Shown here piece after piece: positions 42,796 through 51,242 of a stretch of 64,000 nucleotides of DNA; the first letter of the stretch is position 1; each line of letters starts with the position of its first letter. The position numbers and the translations under genes are program-made. The notes under the pieces were generated by a model. It did no database searches. It was not told the origin of the DNA and saw only the letters and a list, made by a program, of their open reading frames with translations. Source of the DNA: Myxococcales bacterium. GTDB lineage: Bacteria; Myxococcota_A; Polyangia; Nannocystales; Nannocystaceae. The stretch spans positions 1 through 64,000 of the forward strand of contig JACKDV010000012.1 of assembly GCA_020633315.1 (NCBI GenBank), in the 5' to 3' direction.

Positions 42796-43866
42796 GTGGC
42801 AGAGGATGATCGACGCGTGCGGACGCGGAGCTGGCCCGGGGCGGGGCTCGTGGTGCTCGTGGCGTGCACCGAGCCCAACCCCTACCTCGCGGCCCAGCTC
42901 GAGGACGCGGGGACCGAGCCGAGCTCCGGCACCACCGGGGCCGATTCCACCGGCGGCCCCGGCCCGGGCTCGGGCTCGACCACCGAGGCCGGCAGCGGCG
43001 AGCCGCGGGGCTGCGAGCAGGCGGGCATGCAGTGCATCGAGGCCGCTCCCGATGGCTGGGAGGGCCCCTTCGCCTGGCGGGAGGCGCTGCTCGAGCTGTC
43101 CGGCGTGGTCTGCCTGGCCCCGTGGGACCGGCCGCTGACCGAGGCCTTCACCGACATCATGGCGCCGGCCGCCGAGTGCGACTGCGAGTGCGGACCCCTG
43201 GTCGGGGCCAGCTGTGGCGGCGCGACCATGAGCTACTACCTCGGGTCCGGCTGCATGGGCCCCAGCCTCAGCCCCTTCGCGCTCGAGCCGGGCTGCAACG
43301 ACGCGACGAGCCCGTGGCCCATCGAGGGCAGCTTCGCCTACTCGCCTCCCACGGTGGTCGACGGCGCCTGCATGGCGCAGCCCACCGAGATCATCGAGGA
43401 GCCGCGCTTCCTCAGCCGCCACCTCGCCTGCGGGGCGACGCTCTCGGCCGTCGACTGCGGGGCGGGGCGGCTGTGTGCGGAGCGGCCGGAGGATCCCTAT
43501 GCCCCGCGCTGGTGCGTGTGGCACGAGGGCGATCTGGCGTGCCCCGAGGGCAGCGCCTACCTCGAGCCCCGCCGCCTGTACCGGGGCATCGACGACCATC
43601 GCGACTGCCAGACCTGCGAGTGCCCCGTGCCGCCGGGACCGTGCCCGGGCAACTCGCTGCAGCTCGCCAACTCGGCCGACTGCATGGGCACCAGCGCGGG
43701 CTCGGTGCCGGCCGGGGGCTGCTCGGAGGGGCTGGGCTCCCTCGACGTGGCCGCGGTCTCCCATGCCCCGGGCACCCTGCCGGCCGACGAGTGTACGCCC
43801 TCGGTGGTCACGCCCATCGGCACCGCGGTGGGGAGCGAGCCGGTGACCTTCTGCTGCAGCGGCTGA
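42796..43866 (+). CDS. Cys-rich lipoprotein, unknown
   Basis: A 356-aa protein. GTG 42796 (or GTG 42817) opens a signal ending in a lipobox (GAGLVVLVACTEP). A Ser/Thr/Gly/Pro linker (about 40-70) precedes about 280 residues with around two dozen cysteines (CEQAGMQCIEA, ECDCECGPLVGASCGG, CQTCECPVPPGPCPGN, VTFCCSG), evidently disulfide-bonded. No catalytic motif is recognisable. It shares the linker/Cys-rich design with the lipoprotein at 14160 and is probably surface-exposed. It is convergent with the beta-propeller lipoprotein. Confidence 0.82.
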   Translation: MAEDDRRVRTRSWPGAGLVVLVACTEPNPYLAAQLEDAGTEPSSGTTGADSTGGPGPGSGSTTEAGSGEPRGCEQAGMQCIEAAPDGWEGPFAWREALLELSGVVCLAPWDRPLTEAFTDIMAPAAECDCECGPLVGASCGGATMSYYLGSGCMGPSLSPFALEPGCNDATSPWPIEGSFAYSPPTVVDGACMAQPTEIIEEPRFLSRHLACGATLSAVDCGAGRLCAERPEDPYAPRWCVWHEGDLACPEGSAYLEPRRLYRGIDDHRDCQTCECPVPPGPCPGNSLQLANSADCMGTSAGSVPAGGCSEGLGSLDVAAVSHAPGTLPADECTPSVVTPIGTAVGSEPVTFCCSG

Positions 43867-43880
43867 CCGATCGGCGTCGG

Positions 43881-45194
43881 CTATGGAGTCCGGGTCGCTC
43901 GCCAGATCTCCCACAGGTTGGCGCCCGCGGAGTTGGGCTGGCGCTGCAGGTACAGCGTGCACTGGTCCAGGGAGATCCAGGTGGGAAGATCGCGAGAGGG
44001 GCCGTTGACCCCCGCGACGAACGACGCCGCCGAGAACGGATCGGCAGCACTCTCCCGAGTCGCGACGTAGACGTCTGCGTCGCCTCCCTCGGGGGGCCCG
44101 GGGCGATCGGAGCCGAAGTACAGCACGCGCTCGTCGAAGGAGGGCACGGGGTGTCCCTCGAGGCTGGCGGTGTTGACCACGTCCATGCCGGCGGAGATCG
44201 GGGTCACCGCGGCGAACTCGGGAGCGAGCCCCACCCGCGGCGCGCGGTAGAGATCCGGTGAGCCGTCGCGATCGGAGCCGAGGTACAGGGCCGAGCCATC
44301 GCGGAGGACGAACGGGTCGTAGGCGTTGTCGTCGTTGGGGCCCATGACCAGAGCGAAGGGTCCGAAGGGATCGGCGACCGAGGCACGGGTCGCGACCACG
44401 ATGGCAAAGGGCCCCGGTACGGCCGTGGTCTGGGCGAACAGCTCGAGGCCATCGGCCGTCACCGCCGGGTAGCTCTCTCGGGCGCTGGTGTTGATCCCCA
44501 CGACCGGCTCGGGGGGGCCGAAGGGATCCCCCGCGCTGACGCGGGTCGCCATCCAGATGTCGAGGTCCCCCGCCCCGCCGGCCCGGTCCGACGAGAAGTA
44601 GACCGTGAGCTGGTCGTCGCTCAGCACGGCCTCGAGGCTGCGGGAATCGGGCAGGTCGAGCTCGACGACGGGCTCGGCCAGCTCGAAGGGCGCGTCCGGG
44701 GCGCACGACGGCACGCACTGGCCATCGATGCACACGCCGTCGGATCGATCCTCGGTCGTGCAGGTGCTGGGCCCGGGCGGCGTGGGTAGCTGCGTGCACA
44801 CGTGATCGGTGCAGCTCGGGGCGCCCAGGCAGGCCGCGGCCTCCCCACAGTCGGCATCGAGCTCGCAGCTGAAGCTGCAGTCGTCCTCGCAGCCGTCGCC
44901 GGGCGAGTCGTTGCCGTCGTCGCAGTCCTCGCCCGGATCGAGGCGGCCGTCGCCGCAGACCCCGGGCTCGGGCCCCGTGCCGCTCGCGTCGGCGACGCCC
45001 GTGGTGTCCCCGGTCCCTTCGCCTCCCCCGGTGGTCTCACCCGAGGACGACTCGGATGCGGAGGTCGTGGAGGTCGTCGAGGCCGAGGAGGAGCTCGAGC
45101 CCGACGACTCGGAGTCCTGCGGCGGGGAGGGCTCGCCGCACCCGAGCCCGAGGACGAGGAGGCTGGGCAGGACGATGGAGACGCGACGGCTCAT
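43881..45194 (-). CDS. Lipoprotein with Myxococcus Cys-rich repeat and PD40 beta-propeller
   Basis: A 437-aa lipoprotein (LPSLLVLGLGCGEP). After a Ser/Thr linker comes the myxobacterial cysteine-rich repeat CGDGRLDPGEDCDDGNDSPG, then further Cys pairs (CSFSCELDADCGEAAACLG). From about residue 175 a WD40-like PD40/TolB-type propeller follows, with repeated YFSSDRAGGAGDLDIWMATR, LYLGSDRDGSPDLYRAPR and LYFGSDRPGPPEGGDADVYVATR blades. Probably binds protein or glycan at the cell surface. The repeat plus PD40 combination is typical of Nannocystales. Confidence 0.9.
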   Translation of the reverse strand: MSRRVSIVLPSLLVLGLGCGEPSPPQDSESSGSSSSSASTTSTTSASESSSGETTGGGEGTGDTTGVADASGTGPEPGVCGDGRLDPGEDCDDGNDSPGDGCEDDCSFSCELDADCGEAAACLGAPSCTDHVCTQLPTPPGPSTCTTEDRSDGVCIDGQCVPSCAPDAPFELAEPVVELDLPDSRSLEAVLSDDQLTVYFSSDRAGGAGDLDIWMATRVSAGDPFGPPEPVVGINTSARESYPAVTADGLELFAQTTAVPGPFAIVVATRASVADPFGPFALVMGPNDDNAYDPFVLRDGSALYLGSDRDGSPDLYRAPRVGLAPEFAAVTPISAGMDVVNTASLEGHPVPSFDERVLYFGSDRPGPPEGGDADVYVATRESAADPFSAASFVAGVNGPSRDLPTWISLDQCTLYLQRQPNSAGANLWEIWRATRTP

Positions 45195-45275
45195 CGGGGA
45201 GGGGACGGGCGGGCTCCCCCTCGGTCGCAGGCCCGCACGGCCTCGAGCGCGTGAGCTTTGCCCGACGAGGGCTGG

Positions 45276-46634
45276 CTACTCGAGCTCGACCTTCGGGTTG
45301 ATCGCCATCGCCGCCTCGCGCTGGGCCTGCGCCTTGGTCTCGTCGCCGTTGGCCGCGTAGATCGCCGCCGCCGTGGCGTGCAGATCGGCGCTGCGCATCG
45401 GGGTGGCCAGCGCGGCCTCGATCGTCGCGAGCGCGTCGGCGGGCTTGCCCGCGGCGAGCTGGGCCTCGGCCAGGAAGCGCTTGGCGTCCACGTTGGGTCG
45501 CAGCGCATGGTTTCGCTCGGCCATCTCCAGCGCGCGCGCCGGGTCGTCGCCGTGGGCCAGGAAGTGCTCGAGCGCGTGGCCGTAGGCCGCCTCGGGGAAG
45601 CGCGCGAGCTGGCTCTCGTAGCGCTCGGCCGCCTTGGCGTACCACTGCTGGGCCTCCTCGGCCTTGCCCGCGGCCTCGAGCAGCTCGCCGAGCGCGTCCA
45701 TGAACTCGGGGTTGTCGGTCCTGTCGATGATCGAGCGATACAGGGCCTCGGCCTCGGCGGTCTTGTCCTGCAGGGTGAGGATCTCGGCGATGTGCTCCTC
45801 GATGAGCCAGTAGCCGCGGATGAGCGCCTCGGCCTCGCGGTAGTGGGCGAGCGCCTCGTCGTAGCGACCGCGCTCGAGGTCCATCAGCCCGAGCTGCAGG
45901 TGCAGCCACGCCAGCGGCTCGGTGGGGTCATCGCGGTACTCGTCGATGGCCTTGCGATACAGGGCCTCGGCCTGGTCGAACTCGCCGGCCTTCCAGTGGT
46001 ACAGGGCGAGCGAGGCCTGGGCCGAGAGCATCTGCTTGCGCGTCAGGGCCTGGTCGAGGTCGCGCTTGGCCTCCTCGTACTGCCCGCGCTGGAACTCGAG
46101 GTTGGCCCGGAACAGCTCGCGCTGGAACAGGGTCTGGGGATCGCGGGTGGGGAGCTGGCTGGCCTTGGCGTAGTCCTCGTCCACCCGGTCGAGGCGGTGC
46201 AGGGTGTAGTTGAGCCGCGCTCGCACCATGAACGGGCCGTTGCCGCGGGGGCTGAGCGAGAAGGCCCGGTCCACGAATTCCTCGGCCTTGGCGTAGTCGT
46301 CGTAGCTGCCCGACAGCCGCGCCCGCGCCAGGTACAGCGAGGCCACCGCGCCGAAGGCGATGCCCGACTTGCCGTTGTCCTCGGCGATCTTGGTGCGCCC
46401 GGCGATCTGGCGATCGAGGTTGGCGAGCTGGAAGTCGAAGGTCTTGCGCTCGGCCTCCCGGGCCTCGCGGGCCGCCACCGGATCGCTCGTGCTCGGGGGG
46501 GCCTTGGTGGGAGCGGGAGCGGGACCGGGCGGAGGCGCGGCCTCCTTGGGGACGGGCGCGGGGGCGGGCGGGGGAGCGCCGCAGCCGGCGGTGGAGAGCA
46601 GCAGGGCGAGCGAGGCGAAGGCGAGACGTCGCAC
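45276..46634 (-). CDS. TPR-repeat lipoprotein
   Basis: A 452-aa protein with a lipoprotein signal (LAFASLALLLSTAGCG), a Pro/Ala linker (25-55), then TPR helices throughout: PRGNGPFMVRARLNYTLHRL, GQYEEAKRDLDQALTRKQ, GEFDQAEALYRKAIDEY, GRYDEALAHYREAEALI, GKAEEAQQWYAKAAERYE and GKPADALATIEAALATP. TPR arrays scaffold protein complexes at the envelope. It follows the two DUF4331 genes on the same strand, separated by a strong hairpin (46671-46697), so the three likely form one unit with differential read-through. Confidence 0.92.
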   Translation of the reverse strand: MRRLAFASLALLLSTAGCGAPPPAPAPVPKEAAPPPGPAPAPTKAPPSTSDPVAAREAREAERKTFDFQLANLDRQIAGRTKIAEDNGKSGIAFGAVASLYLARARLSGSYDDYAKAEEFVDRAFSLSPRGNGPFMVRARLNYTLHRLDRVDEDYAKASQLPTRDPQTLFQRELFRANLEFQRGQYEEAKRDLDQALTRKQMLSAQASLALYHWKAGEFDQAEALYRKAIDEYRDDPTEPLAWLHLQLGLMDLERGRYDEALAHYREAEALIRGYWLIEEHIAEILTLQDKTAEAEALYRSIIDRTDNPEFMDALGELLEAAGKAEEAQQWYAKAAERYESQLARFPEAAYGHALEHFLAHGDDPARALEMAERNHALRPNVDAKRFLAEAQLAAGKPADALATIEAALATPMRSADLHATAAAIYAANGDETKAQAQREAAMAINPKVELE

Positions 46635-46670
46635 GGATCGGCTTTCGAGGCGGTGGGGGAGACGTGAAGA

Positions 46671-46697
46671 CGCCCCGGGGGTACGTCCCCCGGGGCG
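46671..46697 (-). terminator. Strong hairpin between DUF4331 and TPR genes
   Basis: An 11-bp perfect stem (CGCCCCGGGGG / CCCCCGGGGCG) with a TACGT loop lies 28 nt after the stop of the upstream gene. There is no T-tract, so it may act as a partial terminator or an mRNA-stabilising structure. Confidence 0.55.
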
Positions 46698-46724
46698 CGT
46701 CGGATCGTCCGCGAGGCGGACGGC

Positions 46725-47528
46725 CTACATCTCGTGCGGAGGCGCGAGGTAGGGGAACTCGGCCGGGAACGGCACGTCGTTCTCGAGCGGGTTGAGCGAG
46801 GGGCCGAAGGTCCCGTCCCCGTCGAGGTCGAGGAAGGTGAGCAGGGCCCCGGGGTTGCTCAGGTCGAGCAGGATCACCGCGAAGATGATGTCCATCACCG
46901 GCTCCGCCGGACGACGGCCGTTGGGGAAGCTCGGATCCCCGCCCACGTTGATCTCGAGGACGTCGGGGATCACGAACGGTGCCCCCTGGTCGTCGCAGTC
47001 GTCCATGGGCAGCGGCGGCGTGGTGCAGGGGTCGAGGGCCAGGGCGATGAGGTCGTCGTCGAGGCCGGTGTTGTTGGGCGTCTGGCTGCCCGGCACGCCG
47101 AGGTGCAGGATCTCCAGCGAGGTGATGACGTTGCTGACGAACGCGAGGTTCGCGTCGTCCGCGGGCGAGCCCGCGTTGTAGTCGTCCTTGTCGCCCGCGA
47201 GGTTCAGGCCCGTGTTGACCGCGGGGAAGCCCATGCGGTCGACGGCGGCGTAGGCATCCGGGTCGAGCTTGGGGAACTCCGGCAGCTCGGCCTCGCCCGG
47301 ACCGGTCGTGCTGGTCTCGGTGTCCATCCCGGTGGCCGTCCCGTCCTCGGTCTCCACATCGGTGGTGGCCGTGGTCATGGTGGTGGTCGTCGGGTTGGTG
47401 GTGGGCCCGTTGGTGGTCCCGGAGTCACCGGTGCCGTTGTCGTCGATCGGCGGCGAGTCGTCGCTGGGGCAGCCCATCAGGGCCAGACCGACGGTGAGCA
47501 GGGGGAGGGTCTTGCTGAGCATCTTCAT
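46725..47528 (-). CDS. DUF4331-type protein, C-terminal half (lipoprotein)
   Basis: A 267-aa protein with lipobox LALMGC and a long Thr/Asn/Asp linker (22-80). The domain that follows, PDAYAAVDRMGFPAVNTGLN, then LAGDKDDYNAGSPADDANLA, matches the second half of DUF4331 proteins (xVxRMGxPLVN...KDxFNxxxPxDD). VPDVLEINVGGDPSFPNGRR and NDVPFPAEFPYLAPPH continue that family's C-terminus. A good Shine-Dalgarno GGGAGG precedes the ATG. It begins 1 nt after the stop of the first-half gene, so the normal single DUF4331 protein is split into two exported polypeptides. Function of DUF4331 is unknown. Confidence 0.82.
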   Translation of the reverse strand: MKMLSKTLPLLTVGLALMGCPSDDSPPIDDNGTGDSGTTNGPTTNPTTTTMTTATTDVETEDGTATGMDTETSTTGPGEAELPEFPKLDPDAYAAVDRMGFPAVNTGLNLAGDKDDYNAGSPADDANLAFVSNVITSLEILHLGVPGSQTPNNTGLDDDLIALALDPCTTPPLPMDDCDDQGAPFVIPDVLEINVGGDPSFPNGRRPAEPVMDIIFAVILLDLSNPGALLTFLDLDGDGTFGPSLNPLENDVPFPAEFPYLAPPHEM

Positions 47529-47529
47529 C

Positions 47530-48273
47530 TCACTGCCTCCCCGTGGTCGCCCACATCTGCAGGAAGTTGTCGACGTTGCCGTCGAGCGCCATGTCGGCGT
47601 CGAACTCCACCACGATGGCCGCGACGTTGCTGCCCGCGAAGGTGTCGTTGACCATGCCGGTGGGGGCCCCCATGTTCACGCTGGTGAACTCGATGTCGAC
47701 GGGATCGGTGTCGTCCTGGAGGTTGGCCGCGGTGGCCACGAAGCCGTCGAAGTCGAAGAAGAAGGGATCATCGGCGAGGCCGGCCCACGCGGTGGCGCTG
47801 CCGTCCGAGATGGCCGTGTCGACCCAGTCGACCATGGTGCCGTTGGAGCCGGGGAGGTTCTGGAACTCGACGGCCCAGGTGTTCTCGAAGCCCGGCGTGG
47901 GCGAGGGCGCGAAGCGAACGTGGATCTGGATGTCCGACTGGTTGTCGTTGTCGTTGTCGAAGATGTCCCCGTTCTCGGCGATCGTCGCGGTGTTGTCGAT
48001 GTGGATCGTGTAGAGCACGTCCGAGTCCCACGGCGTGGGCGGAGCCTCGGGATCGATGGGGCCCTGACCCGGGGCGAAGGTGATGATGGCGACGATCGTC
48101 CCGCGCTCGGTCGGCCAGGCGTAGAAGTCGGCGATGTCGGCCGCAGCGTCGGCCATGGTCATCGGGGCGTCGATGTGGTCCGCCGCGGTGACCTCTTGTG
48201 GTTTCAGTTGTACGGCTCCCGCGACGAGGGCGGTCACCCCCAGCACGGTCATCCAAGGTCTCTTGGTCCTCAT
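47530..48273 (-). CDS. DUF4331-type protein, N-terminal half
   Basis: A 247-aa secreted protein with a Sec signal (MTVLGVTALVAGAVQL). It opens with ADHIDAPMTMADAAADIADFYAWP, the classic start of DUF4331 proteins (SSHREAPxxxxxPxADxTDxYAFx). HVRFAPSPTPGFENTWAVEFQNLPG and DDPFFFDFDGF are also family-like. The protein stops about where the RMGxPLVN half begins, and that half is encoded by the next gene. First gene of the operon; a palindrome (48356-48374) lies 80 bp upstream. Confidence 0.85.
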   Translation of the reverse strand: MRTKRPWMTVLGVTALVAGAVQLKPQEVTAADHIDAPMTMADAAADIADFYAWPTERGTIVAIITFAPGQGPIDPEAPPTPWDSDVLYTIHIDNTATIAENGDIFDNDNDNQSDIQIHVRFAPSPTPGFENTWAVEFQNLPGSNGTMVDWVDTAISDGSATAWAGLADDPFFFDFDGFVATAANLQDDTDPVDIEFTSVNMGAPTGMVNDTFAGSNVAAIVVEFDADMALDGNVDNFLQMWATTGRQ

Positions 48274-48355
48274 GGTGATCCTATCTCCGTGTGCTCGAGG
48301 CACATCGTGACAAGGGTTAGGCAGGCCATGTCGGCCCGGCTCCCGTAGTTGGCAC

Positions 48356-48374
48356 CCCACCTCGACGAGGTGGG
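48356..48374. repeat. 19-bp palindrome, possible operator or 5' UTR hairpin
   Basis: CCCACCTCG-A-CGAGGTGGG, two perfect 9-bp arms with a single central base, 83 bp upstream of the DUF4331 start. Confidence 0.6.
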
Positions 48375-48834
48375 CAGGCGTCTACGGGATGGGGAGTCGA
48401 AGGGATCGAATACTCTCGTGAGAGAAAAAGCCAAGGGGGGTCGGTCTAGGTAGTGAAGGTCGGAGCCGGGATTGTACCCGCTGGATCTCCGCGCCGGGAG
48501 CTTGGATGCGTTCTGGATCGCGGGGCGGGGACGCGCATGCTCGAAGGTTCCGGCGCCTCGAGCGGGACGAGAGCCTAGCTCGCTCGAGGGGCGGCGCCAG
48601 CGTCGGGCAGTGGAGCGGCGTTCCCCGTCATCCCACGGCGGGCCGGGTTTACGGGAGTCGAGCCCGAGTGTGCGCCTGGTTGCACCGGTTTCATTCCCCG
48701 CGGAGCCCCGTGCCGCGCCGCGCCTCGGTGAGACCTTCGGGTCGCGCTTGCTCGCTAGGGGGCGATCTGGCTCGTTCTCGCGCAATCTGCTGCGCTCGAG
48801 CGCATCGGCTGGCGCACACCCCCGTACCGGACTC

Positions 48835-48840
48835 TACAAT
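48835..48840 (+). promoter_or_regulatory. -10 box of the Rieske/cytochrome b operon
   Basis: TACAAT, 55 nt upstream of the ATG. A weak -35 is at best GGCGCA at 18-nt spacing. A Shine-Dalgarno GAGGAG (48881-48886) lies 8 nt before ATG 48895, which decides that start over ATG 48889. Confidence 0.45.
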
Positions 48841-48894
48841 CCAGCCGCTGGCCGAGGGTGGGCCGAGCACCAACGAGCCCGAGGAGCGATGGTG

Positions 48895-49452
48895 ATGACC
48901 GACGGGGATCGAGGACGAGACGAGAGCGAGGCCGTGCCGCAGGACGGCTCTCGACGCAAGTTCATGGTGGTGGGAGCCGGCGTGGTGGGAGCATGCGTGG
49001 CCGGGATCACGATCGTTCCCGCGGCGTCGATCCTCACGCATCCGCTGCGCGTGCCGACCACCAGCGGCTCGGATGCCTTCATCCCCGTGGGTCGGCTCGC
49101 GCAGTTCAAGGGCGACAAGCCGGTGAAGGTGGACCTCTACTCGGACAAGGTCGACGCCTGGAACCGGGTGGTGCAGGTCAAGGTGGGCTCGGCGTGGGTG
49201 CAGCAGCGCGACGGCCAGCTCGTGGCGATGTCGACCGTCTGCCCGCACCTGGGCTGCGCCATCGACTACGACGCGGAGAACGACAAGTTCCTGTGCCCCT
49301 GCCACGACTCGTACTTCTCTCGCGCCGGCGAGGTGGAGACGGGACCGTCGCCGCGCGGCATGGACTCGCTCGAGCTGCAGACCGAGGACGAGCAGGTGGC
49401 GATCCGCTACCAGCGCTTCAAGCAGGGCACCGAGGACAAGGAGCCGGTCTGA
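48895..49452 (+). CDS. Rieske iron-sulfur protein of a cytochrome bc complex
   Basis: A 185-aa protein. A twin-arginine signal-anchor is visible (SRRKFMVVGAGVVGACVAG), so it is folded with its cluster before export. The Rieske [2Fe-2S] ligands are in CPHLGCAIDY (Cys, His) and CPCHDSYFS (Cys, His), with a disulfide between the extra Cys of each box. It accepts electrons from quinol and gives them to cytochrome c. Its TGA overlaps the ATG of the cytochrome b-c gene, the partner subunit. ATG 48889 is an alternative start. Confidence 0.95.
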   Translation: MTDGDRGRDESEAVPQDGSRRKFMVVGAGVVGACVAGITIVPAASILTHPLRVPTTSGSDAFIPVGRLAQFKGDKPVKVDLYSDKVDAWNRVVQVKVGSAWVQQRDGQLVAMSTVCPHLGCAIDYDAENDKFLCPCHDSYFSRAGEVETGPSPRGMDSLELQTEDEQVAIRYQRFKQGTEDKEPV

Positions 49453-51185
49453 TGCGAGAGTGGCTCGAAGAACGTACCGCGCTCCCCGGCTTGTGGAAGC
49501 GCTTCGCCGACCACCCGGTGCCCGGCGGGCCGCGGGTGACCAACGTGCTGCCGGCGGTGCTGGTGTACCTGTTCGTGCAGGAGGCGGTGCTGGGCGTGCT
49601 GATGGCTGCCCACTACAGCCCGTCCTCCACCGACGCGTGGGCGAGCACCGCCTACCTCAACGATCAGCTCGCCTCGGGGTGGTTCATCCGCGGGCTGCAC
49701 CACTACGGCATGTCGGCCATGCTGCTGGCCACCGTGGCCTACCTGGTGCAGCTCGTCGCGCGCCGGGGCTACCGGCGGCCGCGCGAGCTGGTGTGGCTGT
49801 GCAGCCTCGGCCTGCTCCTGGTCACGATGGCGCTGGGGGTGACCGGCAACATCCTGCCCTGGGACGAGCAGGGCTTCTGGGCCGCCCAGGTGGAGCTGGG
49901 GATCATGGAGCAGTCGCCCGGCGGCGAGGCGCTGCGCACCGTGGTGCAGGGCGGCGGCGAGGCGGGCAACCTCACCCTCACGCGGCTGTTCGCGCTGCAT
50001 GCCTTCGTGCTGCCGATGGCGGGGGCGCTGCTGCTCGCGGGCATCGTGGTGATCGGGCGGCGCAGCCAGGCCAAGGAGGCCGAGCAGGCCGCCCGCACCC
50101 AGCCCTTCGCCTCGGGCCAGCTGCTGGTGGACATGATCGCGATCCTGCTGGTCGCGGTCGCCCTGGTGGGGGTGACGATGAAGACCCACGGCTCGGAGCT
50201 CTACGCCCCCGCCGACCCCACCTCGGGCTTCCAGGCCCGCCCCGAGTGGTACTTCCTGGCGCTCTACGAGCTGAGGATGTTCTTCGAGGGGCCGCTCGAG
50301 CCGGTGGCCACGATGGTGATCCCCGGGATCGTGGGCGTGTTCCTGCTCAGCGCGCCCTTCGTGGATGCGCTCGCGGGCAAGGTGGGACGCTGGCTGGTGA
50401 TCGTGGGCGGCAGCCTGGTGATGGCCGGGGTGCTGGCCCTGACCGCGATGGCGGTGAGCAACGACGAGGGCAACGAGTCGTACCAGAAGGCGATGGCCCA
50501 GGCGCGCAAGCAGGCCGAGCGCGCGCGGGGCTTCGCGGTGGAGGGCGTGCTGCCCGAGGGCGGCCCGGCGGTGTTCCGCAACGACCCCGAGTACAAGGTG
50601 CGGGCGCTCTACAAGGAGCACTGCGAGAACTGCCACGAGCTCGACGGCTTCGGGGGCGAGGAGGCCCCGTCGCTGAGCGACTACTCCAGCCGCGAGTGGC
50701 TGGCGGCGCTCGTGCGCAACCCCAACGATCCGCGCTTCTTCGGCGGCACCAAGCACGAGGACATGGATCCGTACCCCGAGTCCACCACCGACGAGGAGGT
50801 CACCGCGATCCCGGCCGACCAGCTCGACGCGCTGGTGGAGTACCTGTGGCAGCTGCAGGGCGAGAAGGACGTGGACGTCGTGCTCGCCAAGCAGGGCAAC
50901 GAGCTGTGGGACGACGAGCTGGACTGCAGCGGCTGCCACGAGATCGCGGCGGGCGAGGAGGGCAGCGGGCCCAACCTGCTCGCGCACGGCTCGGAGGCCT
51001 GGGTGGCCCGGATCATCCGGGACTCGAGCGCGCCCGACCTGTTCGGCTCGGAGGCCCAGATGCCCAAGTTCGGCCAGGACAAGATCGACGACGAGCAACT
51101 GAAGGAGCTGGCGGCCTTCATCGCGCGGCAGCGCCGGGGCGACTCGGCCGAGGCCGAGGCCGAGCCCGCCGCGAGCGAGGACTGA
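49452..51185 (+). CDS. Cytochrome b fused to a diheme cytochrome c (bc complex subunit)
   Basis: A 577-aa protein. Residues 1-350 are cytochrome b with about eight helices, haem-ligand histidines in WFIRGLHHYGMSAML and LTRLFALHAFVLPM, and the quinol-oxidation motif PEWY (ARPEWYFLALYELRMF). After the last helix (WLVIVGGSLVMAGVLALTAMA), a helical linker leads to two cytochrome c domains with CENCH (about 395) and CSGCH (about 497) and a distal Met (QMPKF). In most bacteria the c subunit is a separate gene. The fusion makes electron exit from the Rieske protein intramolecular. Translationally coupled to the Rieske gene; electrons continue to an oxidase not encoded here. Confidence 0.95.
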   Translation: MREWLEERTALPGLWKRFADHPVPGGPRVTNVLPAVLVYLFVQEAVLGVLMAAHYSPSSTDAWASTAYLNDQLASGWFIRGLHHYGMSAMLLATVAYLVQLVARRGYRRPRELVWLCSLGLLLVTMALGVTGNILPWDEQGFWAAQVELGIMEQSPGGEALRTVVQGGGEAGNLTLTRLFALHAFVLPMAGALLLAGIVVIGRRSQAKEAEQAARTQPFASGQLLVDMIAILLVAVALVGVTMKTHGSELYAPADPTSGFQARPEWYFLALYELRMFFEGPLEPVATMVIPGIVGVFLLSAPFVDALAGKVGRWLVIVGGSLVMAGVLALTAMAVSNDEGNESYQKAMAQARKQAERARGFAVEGVLPEGGPAVFRNDPEYKVRALYKEHCENCHELDGFGGEEAPSLSDYSSREWLAALVRNPNDPRFFGGTKHEDMDPYPESTTDEEVTAIPADQLDALVEYLWQLQGEKDVDVVLAKQGNELWDDELDCSGCHEIAAGEEGSGPNLLAHGSEAWVARIIRDSSAPDLFGSEAQMPKFGQDKIDDEQLKELAAFIARQRRGDSAEAEAEPAASED

Positions 51186-51242
51186 TCCTCGCTGCTCGCG
51201 AGCGCCTCGCGTTCCGCCCGGGTGGCGGGAGCGAGGCGCTCG

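Larger units (their letters stand above)
48274..48894. other. 621-bp divergent intergenic region without a gene
   Basis: Between the divergent DUF4331 and Rieske operons I see no credible coding frame. It holds a 19-bp palindrome (48356-48374), an AT-richer patch around 48410-48435 (aatactctcgtgagagaaaa), and a -10 TACAAT for the Rieske gene. The long frame running into the Rieske gene from 48472 lacks any start signal or protein-like composition. Confidence 0.6.

Noticed and set aside
39221..43138. 1305-aa plus-strand open frame
   Set aside because: A GC-rich shadow of the channel and EF-hand genes; composition is Arg/Ala/Gly-rich without domains.
48472..48894. N-terminal extension of the Rieske protein
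   Set aside because: The added residues show no domain and bypass the twin-arginine signal; Shine-Dalgarno GAGGAG fixes the start at 48895.
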